Below the pieces are notes generated by a model. The model ran no database searches, was not told where the DNA came from, and saw nothing but the letters and a program-made list of their open reading frames with translations. Position numbers and translations under genes: made by a program. From CAZIKF01 sp964539825 (lineage in GTDB: Bacteria > Muiribacteriota > UBA6191): a DNA stretch of 64,000 nucleotides. The stretch is taken from assembly GCA_964539825.1 (NCBI GenBank), contig CAZIKF010000023.1, positions 17,705-81,704 on the forward strand, written 5' to 3'. Positions 8,298 to 16,698 of the stretch are shown piece by piece. Numbering within the stretch: position 1 is the first letter of the stretch; each line of letters begins with the position of its first letter.

Positions 8298-10696
8298 GCC
8301 AGAGACAAGCTTGGAACCGCAAGTGGTTACCCGCCCTTGTCGGCAGTGTCTTCGGAGGCCTTTGGCTTACCCTGTGGGTTATCTATGTTGATCCATTTCC
8401 TGACCGGGACTCGATCAATCAGTTCTATTTCCCATTTTTGAATTATTTAAAGGCGTCTAGCAGCTTTACCAAGGACTTTGGCTTTTTAGTTGAGAATACC
8501 TTTTCCACCAGCTATCCCTTAGGTGGCGCGGTTTTCCCTTGGATGATCTCCATGGTGAATTTGGAAGGGTTATTTTTACAACATCCATACCTACTCAATG
8601 TTTTTCTAATTCTTCCCCTGGGAGCAGTACCTCTATTTTTTCGCCAATCATTTTGGACGGCATTGGTTTTGGGAATCCTGGTTTTTGCCCTCCCGCCAAC
8701 GCAGATTCTGTTAAAGGGTTTTTCTCTCCAGGCTTTCAACGTGGCTTATGCGTTGATAGCTATTTTGAGTTTCCGATCCTACCTGGTATCCAGGAGAATC
8801 TATTTACTCGTCATCTTTGTAATTTTCTTTTGGTTAGCGATCATCCCAAAGCACCTCGGCGCGTTTTATTTTGTGAACTTTTGCGTGTGCTACGGTATCT
8901 GGAGTCTTCTTTCAAGAGAGTTCGATTTCAAGGTTCTATCCAGCATTCTGGTGATCATAGTCCTTAGTTTGCCCTTTTATCCGTGGATGAATTTAAAGAA
9001 TTATATGGTGAATGTAATCACTCATAATCCCTATCTTGGAATCAACTCCTTCTTTTTCCTCGGGGCTGCTTTCCTTTTGGTGGGCAGCTTCCTGATTCTG
9101 TATTTACAGCGAATTTCCAAAGGGGGTGTTCTGCCTAAATTCTCAAATGGCCCCGTTGTTAGCCTTTGCTTATTGGTCATTGCTACCTTTGTCACTACCA
9201 TTTCCTATGACGCGGATATAGGAAATCTTCATGTCATAATCTTCTTTATTCTGGGTTATTCCTTAGCCGGTTTCTGGTTACTTCGCTATCGGTTTTCCAC
9301 GACTCGTGGGTTTATGAGCCTTTTTTGTCTGCTTACATTTATCCATTCCCTGCTTTTGTTCTGCTCCATGATTGGGAAGACGTATTACAACTTCTTCCTG
9401 CCGATCCTGCTCGTAGCGGTTCTGGAATTTGTCCAGACCAGAACGAGATGGAAGAGATCACTTCTTGTGGTCGGAAGCCTGATGATTTCAAATTTTTTTC
9501 CGTCCATAAACACCATGGGAGAGCTATTTGGAAAGTATGGTGAGAACGTTTACATCAATGGGCTCAACGCTCCATATGTCAATCCGCTTGGCTGGGAGTC
9601 TTGTGAGATTCCCAGCCTTAGAAGATCCCTTCAAGGGATCTATTCCGAGAATGAGCTGGGAGATTTGAGCAATCTATACATCGCTCATAAATTACATTTT
9701 CATACCAAGCTTGCATTGGAATTTCCGCACAATTTTTTCTTTGAATTCCCTTCGATACATCGGCTCGATAACCTGCCTTTAGAAGAATGCCAAGAACTGT
9801 TAGATAGCTATAAAACGACAGGTGAGGGGCTCTTTGACACCTGGCTTAACCAGGGCCGGATACCCATACTTATCTTAGGAAACCGGCCTTTTTCAAGTCT
9901 GGTAGGTGATCCGCCTCCGCTGCGGGAGCTAGCCCACAAGGAGGAACCGGACCTGAATGATGTGTCCCGTTCCCTGGGTTTGGAGTACTTTCAGTATCTA
10001 AGTGAAAATGGTGAGCTTAAAAGGCGGTATCGATGTAGTTCTGTACCCAAAGTAAACCCAAGACTCAGTGTGTGCCTATTACGAACCTTAAGGAGAGCCA
10101 TGCCATCTAAAGGGGAGTGGGTGCAGAGCCTTGCAGACCTGGCAACCATCTATGAAATGAAAAGTACCAGGGCTGACTTACCTCAATGGTTAGAGTATTT
10201 ACCCCTTCGAAATAGAGGTCAGCTTGAGCGCAAGTGGGCTGGATCCTTATATGAACAGGCAGAGGAATTTAGAGAAAGAAAAGATCTGTCGGGAGCCTAT
10301 TCTGTTTTGCGTAGAGTACTCAATCTGGATCCAAGTCATGCGGGTGCCCTGGAGGATGTTTTAGGGCTCCAAGAAGAAATGAGCCCCGGGGATTGGGAAA
10401 AGGTTCCAAAAAACTATGCCCCTCTGGATACCGGAAGTATAGAAGAGTCCTTGATACGTACCGAGTCCTACGAGGAGAATTGGAACCATGAAAACCTGGG
10501 TGCAACGCTTTCGAAAAGTGAACGTGCACATCAGTTATTTATTCTTAGCAATCGTTTTTTCAATAAGGATCCAGAGCGCTCAAAAAGGCTGCTCCAAGAG
10601 GTATTAAGTCTAAATCCCCAGCATGTAGAGGCGCGCAAGGATCTGGAAATCCTGGTGGATAGAGTCGGGGTGCATAGGAAGAGGGGAAGTGAGTGA
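8294..10696 (+). CDS. GT-C-like membrane protein with two TPR-like repeats
   Basis: 800 aa, start overlapping the previous stop by 4 nt (ATGA). Family motifs: PFPDRDSINQFYFPFLNYL (P36, D37, D39), SYPLGG, PKHLG, FYPWMNLKNY, THNPYLG, SNFFPSINT and VNPLGWES, where V replaces the usual Q-preceding residue pattern. Two TPR-like units lie near residues 650-690 and 737-781 (core LLQEVLSLNPQHVEARKDL). They are separated by a linker rich in charged and polar residues. The GT-C assignment rests on the many hydrophobic helices and the Asp-containing first loop; no characterised homolog is recognised. It ends in TGATG with the following SGNH hydrolase, which makes co-expression and a shared pathway plausible. 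Confidence 0.83.
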   Translation: MSQRQAWNRKWLPALVGSVFGGLWLTLWVIYVDPFPDRDSINQFYFPFLNYLKASSSFTKDFGFLVENTFSTSYPLGGAVFPWMISMVNLEGLFLQHPYLLNVFLILPLGAVPLFFRQSFWTALVLGILVFALPPTQILLKGFSLQAFNVAYALIAILSFRSYLVSRRIYLLVIFVIFFWLAIIPKHLGAFYFVNFCVCYGIWSLLSREFDFKVLSSILVIIVLSLPFYPWMNLKNYMVNVITHNPYLGINSFFFLGAAFLLVGSFLILYLQRISKGGVLPKFSNGPVVSLCLLVIATFVTTISYDADIGNLHVIIFFILGYSLAGFWLLRYRFSTTRGFMSLFCLLTFIHSLLLFCSMIGKTYYNFFLPILLVAVLEFVQTRTRWKRSLLVVGSLMISNFFPSINTMGELFGKYGENVYINGLNAPYVNPLGWESCEIPSLRRSLQGIYSENELGDLSNLYIAHKLHFHTKLALEFPHNFFFEFPSIHRLDNLPLEECQELLDSYKTTGEGLFDTWLNQGRIPILILGNRPFSSLVGDPPPLRELAHKEEPDLNDVSRSLGLEYFQYLSENGELKRRYRCSSVPKVNPRLSVCLLRTLRRAMPSKGEWVQSLADLATIYEMKSTRADLPQWLEYLPLRNRGQLERKWAGSLYEQAEEFRERKDLSGAYSVLRRVLNLDPSHAGALEDVLGLQEEMSPGDWEKVPKNYAPLDTGSIEESLIRTESYEENWNHENLGATLSKSERAHQLFILSNRFFNKDPERSKRLLQEVLSLNPQHVEARKDLEILVDRVGVHRKRGSE

Positions 10697-12093
10697 TGAA
10701 AAAAATAATTATTGTTGTCCTGGTTGGTCTGCTTCTCGTAGAAGGGGGCTTGCAACTGTTAGCAAGAAGGCTGAATCCCTATGGTTCTTACGCAGAATTC
10801 TTTGAAATGTCTAAATCAAGAATCAGGGGCTCTGACCCTTCCCAGACGATTTTTTTTGTTGGGGATTCCACTATTTTCGGTGGTGGAGCATCCGATGAAA
10901 AACTTTTTTCCCTCCCCGCTCAATTTCAAAACCTTCTCAAACGCGCGGGAAGTGTCTTCAAAGTTCAGAATCTTGGATATCCGGGAACAACCGGAAAGGA
11001 GCATCTAGAAGTCCTGCGTTTACTACCAGACAAGGCTAAGGTGGTCATGAGGACCGGAATCAACGACTCCTGGAAACGACACGATAGTTATAAAATCAGG
11101 GTTTTTGGACAGTATGTGGAGTTTCGACTTCTCAAATTGGCAATGATTCTATGGTATGGGTGGAACAGAGATGCCAACGCTGAATCTGCTACTGCGGGCT
11201 ACAATGATGAGCTCCAATTTCTAGCTACACAAAAGAGGCTGGATCTGTATTTTGTGGATTATTTTCTTGGGGAAAAGACCTTTATGAATTCTTATTTTGA
11301 GGGAGCCTCAAACTTTATTCCCCTGGCGAAAATTCTTTTGGATGCCGGATTTTCAGATCCGGGAGGATTTATTTCGAGGAGATTTTTAAGTTTTGACCTG
11401 GTCCATGCCAATGACCTGGGATACCGTTTGCAAGCCCAGGCTGTATTCAATTGGTTTGCTCAGCAGGAAAAAATTGGTCTTGAAGAGGAAGATATCGTGG
11501 AATTGGCCGTGGATGATAATGCTCTGCAAGAATTGCGCTCCAATCTTAAGCAGTGGCTGAGCAGGTTGAAGAATACCAAAGAGAGTCCGGGAGATTTATT
11601 TCCCTTTGTCATGAAGGCTGCCTGGCAGGTTTACGCGGTTACTGGTGATCAGGAGGTTTATGATCTTTATGAGGCCCTGGGTAAAGTATATGTCTTTGCT
11701 TTTCACTCTATTTATCCCATTACCTATGTGTTAAACCGCCAGGATACGATGATCACATCAGATCATTATGAGGCGGATGAAACCAGACTTTCTTCCGAAG
11801 ATATCAATTCTGGCTTTCAGATCATCCGTGTGCTCAGACATCGTTCAACTCATGATTATGTGACTGAATACTTAGAAAAGTTTGCGGGGATAGTGAAGAT
11901 GGATAGGGTCTATTCCGACTATACTGCCCTGGATCCCCCATTCCCCCTTGAGCTATGTAAGAAGTTCCTGATGGAAACGGGATTCCCAAAAGAAAGAGTA
12001 AAGATCCTCAAGTCTTGGAAGACTTTCTTTGGAAAAGAGTTTGACCTTGGGCAAGTTGCTCCTAAGAACTGGGAGGTCTGCGGCGGTTCTTAG
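10696..12093 (+). CDS. Membrane-anchored or exported SGNH/GDSL-type hydrolase
   Basis: 465 aa when started at the ATG at 10696, whose A is shared with the upstream TGA; a GTG one codon earlier is possible. An N-terminal hydrophobic segment (about residues 3-18) follows two lysines, so it is a signal peptide or anchor. SGNH blocks are visible: GDST at 56-59 (Ser58 nucleophile), GIND at 121-124 (Asn123) and DLVH at 234-237 (catalytic Asp234 and His237). The family includes lipases, acyl-esterases and the polysaccharide O-acetyltransferases or esterases of AlgX/AlgJ type. Its place as last gene of the GT-C-like operon suggests it modifies or trims acyl groups on the product of those genes (inference). 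The C-terminal half, about 250-465, has no recognisable domain. Confidence 0.8.
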   Translation: MKKIIIVVLVGLLLVEGGLQLLARRLNPYGSYAEFFEMSKSRIRGSDPSQTIFFVGDSTIFGGGASDEKLFSLPAQFQNLLKRAGSVFKVQNLGYPGTTGKEHLEVLRLLPDKAKVVMRTGINDSWKRHDSYKIRVFGQYVEFRLLKLAMILWYGWNRDANAESATAGYNDELQFLATQKRLDLYFVDYFLGEKTFMNSYFEGASNFIPLAKILLDAGFSDPGGFISRRFLSFDLVHANDLGYRLQAQAVFNWFAQQEKIGLEEEDIVELAVDDNALQELRSNLKQWLSRLKNTKESPGDLFPFVMKAAWQVYAVTGDQEVYDLYEALGKVYVFAFHSIYPITYVLNRQDTMITSDHYEADETRLSSEDINSGFQIIRVLRHRSTHDYVTEYLEKFAGIVKMDRVYSDYTALDPPFPLELCKKFLMETGFPKERVKILKSWKTFFGKEFDLGQVAPKNWEVCGGS

Positions 12094-12105
12094 CAGAAAT
12101 TTTTA

Positions 12106-12140
12106 AAGAAGCCTAAAATTTAGCAGGAATAGAGCTTCTT
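12106..12140. terminator. Possible bidirectional terminator between convergent genes
   Basis: Inverted repeat AAGAAGC / GCTTCTT (7-bp arms, 21-nt loop) in the 59-bp space between convergent genes. An A/T-rich run follows on the minus strand. The stem is weak and the loop long, so this is only a suggestion. Confidence 0.25.
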
Positions 12141-12152
12141 CGCAGACTTGAC

Positions 12153-12704
12153 TCACTCAGAGGCAGTTTCAGCAGTCTCTTCCGGCTCTGAATCCAGTGC
12201 TTCAGGACTACCCTCATCTTTATTGGGTTGAATGGTTCCCGGATTCTCTATTCTATTGATGAGAATCTTGATATCGTCGTGCTGAGGATCCAGAACGGCA
12301 GCTTTTTTTAAGAGTTCCAACGCACCGTTTGTATCCTTACCCACCAGTTGGCGGGCTTCGTCAAATAGCGTTTGAGCCCGAATTGCTTCTACTATCGGAG
12401 TCAAGATCTCCTTGTCCTTAAGTGCCTCTTCAAACCCGGGTTCGATTTCTAATGCTTTCTCAATCAGCCCTAGAGCCTGAGACGGATCGGTTTCAAATAC
12501 TTTGTTGCTTTGCAAAAAGAGCTGGAGCGCTTTGTTCTGCGACTGCGCCTGGCTCTCATCAGGGATTGCGGTTGTTTCTTGCTTTGTAGGTGTGGTTTTC
12601 GCGGAAGCCTTTTGGACTTGAGAAGGCTTTTGGCTCACGCATCCAACGAAGCTTAAGAAGAAGAGAGAAACGAATACAAAATGAAAAATGTGAAAATTGC
12701 GCAT
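12153..12704 (-). CDS. TPR-like lipoprotein
   Basis: 183 aa. The signal peptide ends in a lipobox with FVGC (Cys22), so the mature protein should be a lipid-anchored envelope protein. After a Thr/Gln/Lys-rich linker come two TPR-like units of the same type as in the upstream GT-C-like tails: LIEKALEIEPGFEEALKD near 80-100 and LLKKAAVLDPQHDDI near 132-147. The C-terminus is acidic (rich in E, D and S). The shared repeat suggests that the lipoprotein and the membrane enzymes belong to one system, perhaps pairing through the repeats (inference). It is convergent with the SGNH hydrolase, with its own promoter presumably in the 243 bp before the next operon. Confidence 0.8.
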   Translation of the reverse strand: MRNFHIFHFVFVSLFFLSFVGCVSQKPSQVQKASAKTTPTKQETTAIPDESQAQSQNKALQLFLQSNKVFETDPSQALGLIEKALEIEPGFEEALKDKEILTPIVEAIRAQTLFDEARQLVGKDTNGALELLKKAAVLDPQHDDIKILINRIENPGTIQPNKDEGSPEALDSEPEETAETASE

Positions 12705-12947
12705 TTCTTAACCGTGAATTAAGGTTTAAAACTCCAACCATTCTTTCATAGTCGATTCAAACCAATCAATCCTTTTTGTTTTACAATTATGGGATAATCT
12801 ACAAAGGTACACCGAAACAACTCGAATATTTTATACAGAACCCATTTTTTTTTGGCAGGAAGGCTTCGTATTCTTAAGCTAAAATTAACATGGGGATGTA
12901 TTTACAAGGAATGAGTTTCAACGAAATTCAGTGGTCCGGAGGAGAAT

Positions 12948-13937
12948 ATGAACTTGAATTTACGGATGTGGATCTGTTTTTTGTCCCTTTTAGTCCCCGT
13001 TGCGATGTCCATGAATCTGAACAACATCACCAATTTTTACAAAACCGAAGGGTGGCTTGAAACCGACCATTTCGGCAGCGGCTACCATCTTGTCGAGGAT
13101 CACTTTCGTCCAAACCTCTGGATGAAGGTGTTCAAGTATGATGGAGCTGTAGGCGAGGTGGTTGGGCTTCCTAATAATATACTCGCGGGAAGAAGCAGCG
13201 GATTTAAAAATGGCTCGTCATCCGGCATTCCCTATCCACCGGGAGGAGGGTATGACAAGCTCATGAATCGTATCCCCTGGGAAACCGCAATGGATTCCAT
13301 TGATCCATCTAGCGGCCAGTGCTCTGGCTCTGGACGCTGCTATGGAGATTTTCTGAATAACGATGAAATCTGGTCTGCGAGCGCTGCGGATGTAGCTGAT
13401 AAAAACGGTGATTCCTTCTTTTTGCTCAGTGAACGAATGAATGGAAAGGCGAGGACCCGCTACCGTTTTCAGATCTTTGTGGAAGACAACTCCCCCTATT
13501 GGCTCAAAGATAAGGATGGAGGCTATGATCTTGCCAAGCACGAAGATGCTCCTGAGGGAACCCAAAAATACTATCCCCTTCAGGATGTTGTGGTACGAAT
13601 CAAAGAGTTAAGTTCTTTTGATGAAAGCACTATACCCGCTATTGAAGACTCCTCAGAAGATGAGCTCTATGTACGCAAATCTGAATGGAGGGGCCAGCCT
13701 GCTCCAGATGATTTCAAGATAGAGGACCAGCCTGCTGAAACACGGTTGGTGAATGGATATCCGGTGTATAACTTCACCGTGTTTCATTCCTTTCGCAAAG
13801 CTGTGGATTACATGGTTGAAGTTACCGCTGTAGATATCGCCGGGAACCGCAGAATTCTTCGTATCCCGCTTTCCATGAGTCCAGTGGGGGCCCTATCCAT
13901 ACAAGACAGGGCATCCCAGGGGAAAAGGACCAACTAG
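12948..13937 (+). CDS. Secreted protein of unknown function, first gene of the AioA-like operon
   Basis: 329 aa, not recognised. The start has a strong GGAGGAG site 3 nt upstream. The N-terminus is a signal peptide ending near VAMS, so export is expected. The mature part is rich in Asp, Gly, Ser and aromatic residues. The last third ends in a strand pattern with VEVTAVDIAGNRR, typical of Ig-like or FN3-like beta-sandwich domains; an earlier segment (FQIFVEDNSPYW) may be another strand pair. Four Cys-poor regions and no CxxCH rule out a c-type cytochrome. It is followed after 29 nt by the 13967 gene and then the Rieske and molybdenum subunits. An accessory role with the periplasmic oxidoreductase is likely but inferred. 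Confidence 0.7.
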   Translation: MNLNLRMWICFLSLLVPVAMSMNLNNITNFYKTEGWLETDHFGSGYHLVEDHFRPNLWMKVFKYDGAVGEVVGLPNNILAGRSSGFKNGSSSGIPYPPGGGYDKLMNRIPWETAMDSIDPSSGQCSGSGRCYGDFLNNDEIWSASAADVADKNGDSFFLLSERMNGKARTRYRFQIFVEDNSPYWLKDKDGGYDLAKHEDAPEGTQKYYPLQDVVVRIKELSSFDESTIPAIEDSSEDELYVRKSEWRGQPAPDDFKIEDQPAETRLVNGYPVYNFTVFHSFRKAVDYMVEVTAVDIAGNRRILRIPLSMSPVGALSIQDRASQGKRTN

Positions 13938-13966
13938 TTAAGGATCACAAACCAAGGAGAATGATA

Positions 13967-16180
13967 ATGAATCTCACAATTCAAATTAGAACCCTGGGAA
14001 TTTTCCTTGTGGTACTCAGTCTCGGTGAAACCTGTGATTATGTCAAAGAGATGTGGCACACTCCATTTTCCGCAAAAACCCAGGAACATCATAGCCCCAC
14101 GCCTCCTCATAATTTGATGGTAGTGGATCAGAAGGCGACTCTGGCAGCAGAGGTTCAGGATACCTTTGCCCAGGAAGATCAGAGTACGGTTGATGGCTCG
14201 GGAGGAAATGACAGGGTTTATACGGATCGACCTCTTGAAGAGTACCTCGACTCCATGGTGGATAATCCCGATCCTAAATTTCAAACTTATACCACCCGCG
14301 AAGGCTTTCAACGTCGTCCGCTGACCAGGGAAGATGTTTTTGGTACGCAAGGGGAAAAGGGCCATGGGTATTATTCAATTAAGCTGACCAACGGTATGGT
14401 TTTTAAAACTGACCAAATTCAGTGTGATACAGCTTTTGAGCATCCGGTCAGTAAATTTGAAAGAGGAGGGAGTGAGGATCATACCCTCTATGTAGATGAT
14501 GGGGGTGGTTACGAATATTCCCAGTCAGATGGTTATTGCTACTTCCTAATTCTTCCATCCAACGGCCGTTTGTCTTCCCTGGTCTCCAGAGTTCATGAAG
14601 ATGATGAAAACAGCAGGAGCCAGATTAAAGACGGAATAGCACCGTACCTTCGCCTGGAAGCTGCGGACCTCGCTAAGCTCAGCAGCCCGGAATCCGGAGA
14701 TTTCAAGTGGGTGAAGGGGCGCTACATCGCTGCTATGCCCGAAGGGAAAATCGCCATTCCTAAAAATGGTACCAATCTCGCTCACAACCGCGCCACAGTA
14801 TATAGACCATATTTCCAGGACGTACATCGACAGTCCGCCGGAAGTACCGCCAGCGCCAAGCTGCTGGCAACCCTGGGGAATACCTTTCCCGCGACTAGAA
14901 CAAATCCTGGTGAGGACCCCCCGGAGTTTTTTCCAGTGAACGGTCTGGATTCGAGGGCAGCAGGAGTTCAGTATGAAGATCCATTGCAGGCCAGGGAAGA
15001 CGAAGCCAGATATGGTTCCAAGCTCAGTTCCTGGGGAGGGCTCCATGGGGGGCAATATCTGGCCATTGGTCCAGAGGACGCTAACCCGAAACGTTTAAAT
15101 TGGGCTTTGCATTTCCCCAGTATTGGTGCTGAACAAGAGTATCTCAACCAGGTGGGCAGCGGAGGCCTCAATGTAAATTCCAATCGAGTGGATGGTGATT
15201 CCCGCTATGGTGAAAAGGCTCTTGCCCAGGGCGAGGTAAATGAGAAACTCACACCAGGTGTGATGTTTCAGCTCGGAGCCCAGGGGGCCTATCAACTGGA
15301 TGATGAAGATCATGTGGAATTAGATCCAATGAAGATTGAAAGTAATGATGAAACGGTGAATTGTGACGATGACCGCATTAAGCCGTGGTGTGACAAGTAC
15401 CGCACTTTCCACCAGGAACTTGTGGCCCTCTACCAGGGACTGGGAATCGCTGAGATTCCCGGCGCTGATGACCGCTTTGAGCAGATTCTTGCTTCGGCCC
15501 CTCTCGATAGGGCACTCAATGTCGGAGGTAAGACCTTTTTTGTATCCACTCCAAGAATCACCATTGGCGAATTCGAGAATCGCAACAAGGCCTTCTTTGA
15601 CGACCTCGATGTCACTATCGTTGGCAGCGACGCGGAAAGGCATGAGTATAACTGGATTCTCTTTATGACCAGGGAGCCCACCATTGGTATGGATATGGAT
15701 CAACGCCTTGTGAAGTTGAAAGCTGGTTTGGCAACCGACTATGAGCGCATTGCGACCAGGAATTTCGGCGCTGAAAATGGCTTCTTTAGTACCAAAGGTG
15801 CCGCGATCCAGGGAGGGTGCTCAGGGGTAGAGAGTTGTAATGAAAATGGCTTCAAGAACCTGATCGATACTCGTTATCTTCCTTTTGAGAAGAATCGTAT
15901 TATCTCCGGTGGATTCTTATATTACACATCCCAAAATCCAGATGGACGGCAGCTTTTAAGTAGGTTGGCACTTCTTCAAAACTGGACATCCCACCCCGCA
16001 AACTCCATTGCCTGGAGAAACCTCTTACCGCAGCAACTCCAGTCTTGTACGAAGGGTGCCATGAATCCCTGCTATGGCTTCCTTGACGGTAGTGTCCCAC
16101 CCCCGGTTAAAACCAATGATGAGTATAAGTTTTTGCGTTTTGATCCTGACAAGGAACCTTTTATAAAGTTGGGGATTTAA
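13967..16180 (+). CDS. Large secreted protein of unknown function in the AioA-like operon
   Basis: 737 aa from the ATG at 13967, which has AAGGAG 7 nt upstream; the ATG at 13961 is too close to that site. The N-terminal hydrophobic segment ends near SLGETC. Export is therefore likely, and a lipoprotein is conceivable, although the sequence before Cys is a poor lipobox. The body is Asp/Glu/Gly-rich, with scattered Cys pairs such as NCDDD...PWCDK and GGCSGVESC that could form disulfides. No CxxCH, FeS or known enzyme motif was found. It overlaps the Rieske gene start (TAATG), so tight co-expression is expected. I do not recognise the family. Its position suggests a substrate-binding or electron-transfer partner of the molybdoenzyme, which is inference only. 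Confidence 0.7.
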   Translation: MNLTIQIRTLGIFLVVLSLGETCDYVKEMWHTPFSAKTQEHHSPTPPHNLMVVDQKATLAAEVQDTFAQEDQSTVDGSGGNDRVYTDRPLEEYLDSMVDNPDPKFQTYTTREGFQRRPLTREDVFGTQGEKGHGYYSIKLTNGMVFKTDQIQCDTAFEHPVSKFERGGSEDHTLYVDDGGGYEYSQSDGYCYFLILPSNGRLSSLVSRVHEDDENSRSQIKDGIAPYLRLEAADLAKLSSPESGDFKWVKGRYIAAMPEGKIAIPKNGTNLAHNRATVYRPYFQDVHRQSAGSTASAKLLATLGNTFPATRTNPGEDPPEFFPVNGLDSRAAGVQYEDPLQAREDEARYGSKLSSWGGLHGGQYLAIGPEDANPKRLNWALHFPSIGAEQEYLNQVGSGGLNVNSNRVDGDSRYGEKALAQGEVNEKLTPGVMFQLGAQGAYQLDDEDHVELDPMKIESNDETVNCDDDRIKPWCDKYRTFHQELVALYQGLGIAEIPGADDRFEQILASAPLDRALNVGGKTFFVSTPRITIGEFENRNKAFFDDLDVTIVGSDAERHEYNWILFMTREPTIGMDMDQRLVKLKAGLATDYERIATRNFGAENGFFSTKGAAIQGGCSGVESCNENGFKNLIDTRYLPFEKNRIISGGFLYYTSQNPDGRQLLSRLALLQNWTSHPANSIAWRNLLPQQLQSCTKGAMNPCYGFLDGSVPPPVKTNDEYKFLRFDPDKEPFIKLGI

Positions 16181-16698
16181 TGACGGGTAATCCTTCCCGG
16201 CCCTGTCTCAATCGTCGTGAGTTTTTATTTCTTGGTGCCGTGGTCATTACCGAGACTTGTTTGCTTCCCGGGGTTAGCGCGCAGAAAAGTTTCCTTCGTT
16301 CTTCTCATGTAGAGCAGGAGATTTTTCGGTACTCAAGGCTAGAAGTGAATTCTCCAGTATATTTTGAGTACCCTCATGACAGTGGATTGAGTCATATTCT
16401 GGTAAGGCTTGGTGAAAGAGCGGGATTTGGTTTAGGGCCATCTGAAGATATGGTCGCTTTCCACACGGTGTGTACCCATATGGGAGGACTTTTGAAGGGC
16501 CGCTTCGTACCGTCCCAGGGTGCGTTGGGTCCCTGTCCCTTTCATCTGACCACTTTTGATTTAAAGAGATTCGGCATGGTGGTAAGCGGCCATGCTACAT
16601 CTCCTTTACCCCAGGTTGAACTCAAACTCAAAGAAGATGTGGTACTGGCCACAGGTTTTCGAGAATTGCTATATGGAAGAGAAACCAATCCCGCCTAA
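16180..16698 (+). CDS. AioB-like Rieske iron-sulfur subunit, Tat-exported
   Basis: 172 aa. A twin-arginine signal is present (NRREFLFLG, R12-R13) followed by a hydrophobic core. The Rieske [2Fe-2S] ligands are CTH (Cys98, His100) and CPFH (Cys119, His122). The first box reads CTHMGG and the second CPFH, so the two extra cysteines that form the disulfide in bc1-type Rieske proteins are absent; disulfide-free versions are known among arsenite oxidase small subunits. Size and order (Rieske gene directly before the molybdenum subunit) match AioB of arsenite oxidase and IdrB of iodate reductase. It would carry electrons between the molybdenum subunit and a periplasmic partner. The start overlaps the preceding stop; the end overlaps the next gene by 26 nt. 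Confidence 0.85.
   Translation: MTGNPSRPCLNRREFLFLGAVVITETCLLPGVSAQKSFLRSSHVEQEIFRYSRLEVNSPVYFEYPHDSGLSHILVRLGERAGFGLGPSEDMVAFHTVCTHMGGLLKGRFVPSQGALGPCPFHLTTFDLKRFGMVVSGHATSPLPQVELKLKEDVVLATGFRELLYGRETNPA

Noticed and set aside
12948..16180. c-type cytochromes in the AioA-like operon
   Set aside because: No CxxCH motif found in either unrecognised secreted protein.
16592..16672. Upstream in-frame start of the AioA-like subunit
   Set aside because: It overlaps the Rieske gene by over 100 nt and encodes residues with no match to the family; ATG 16673 gives a normal N-terminus.
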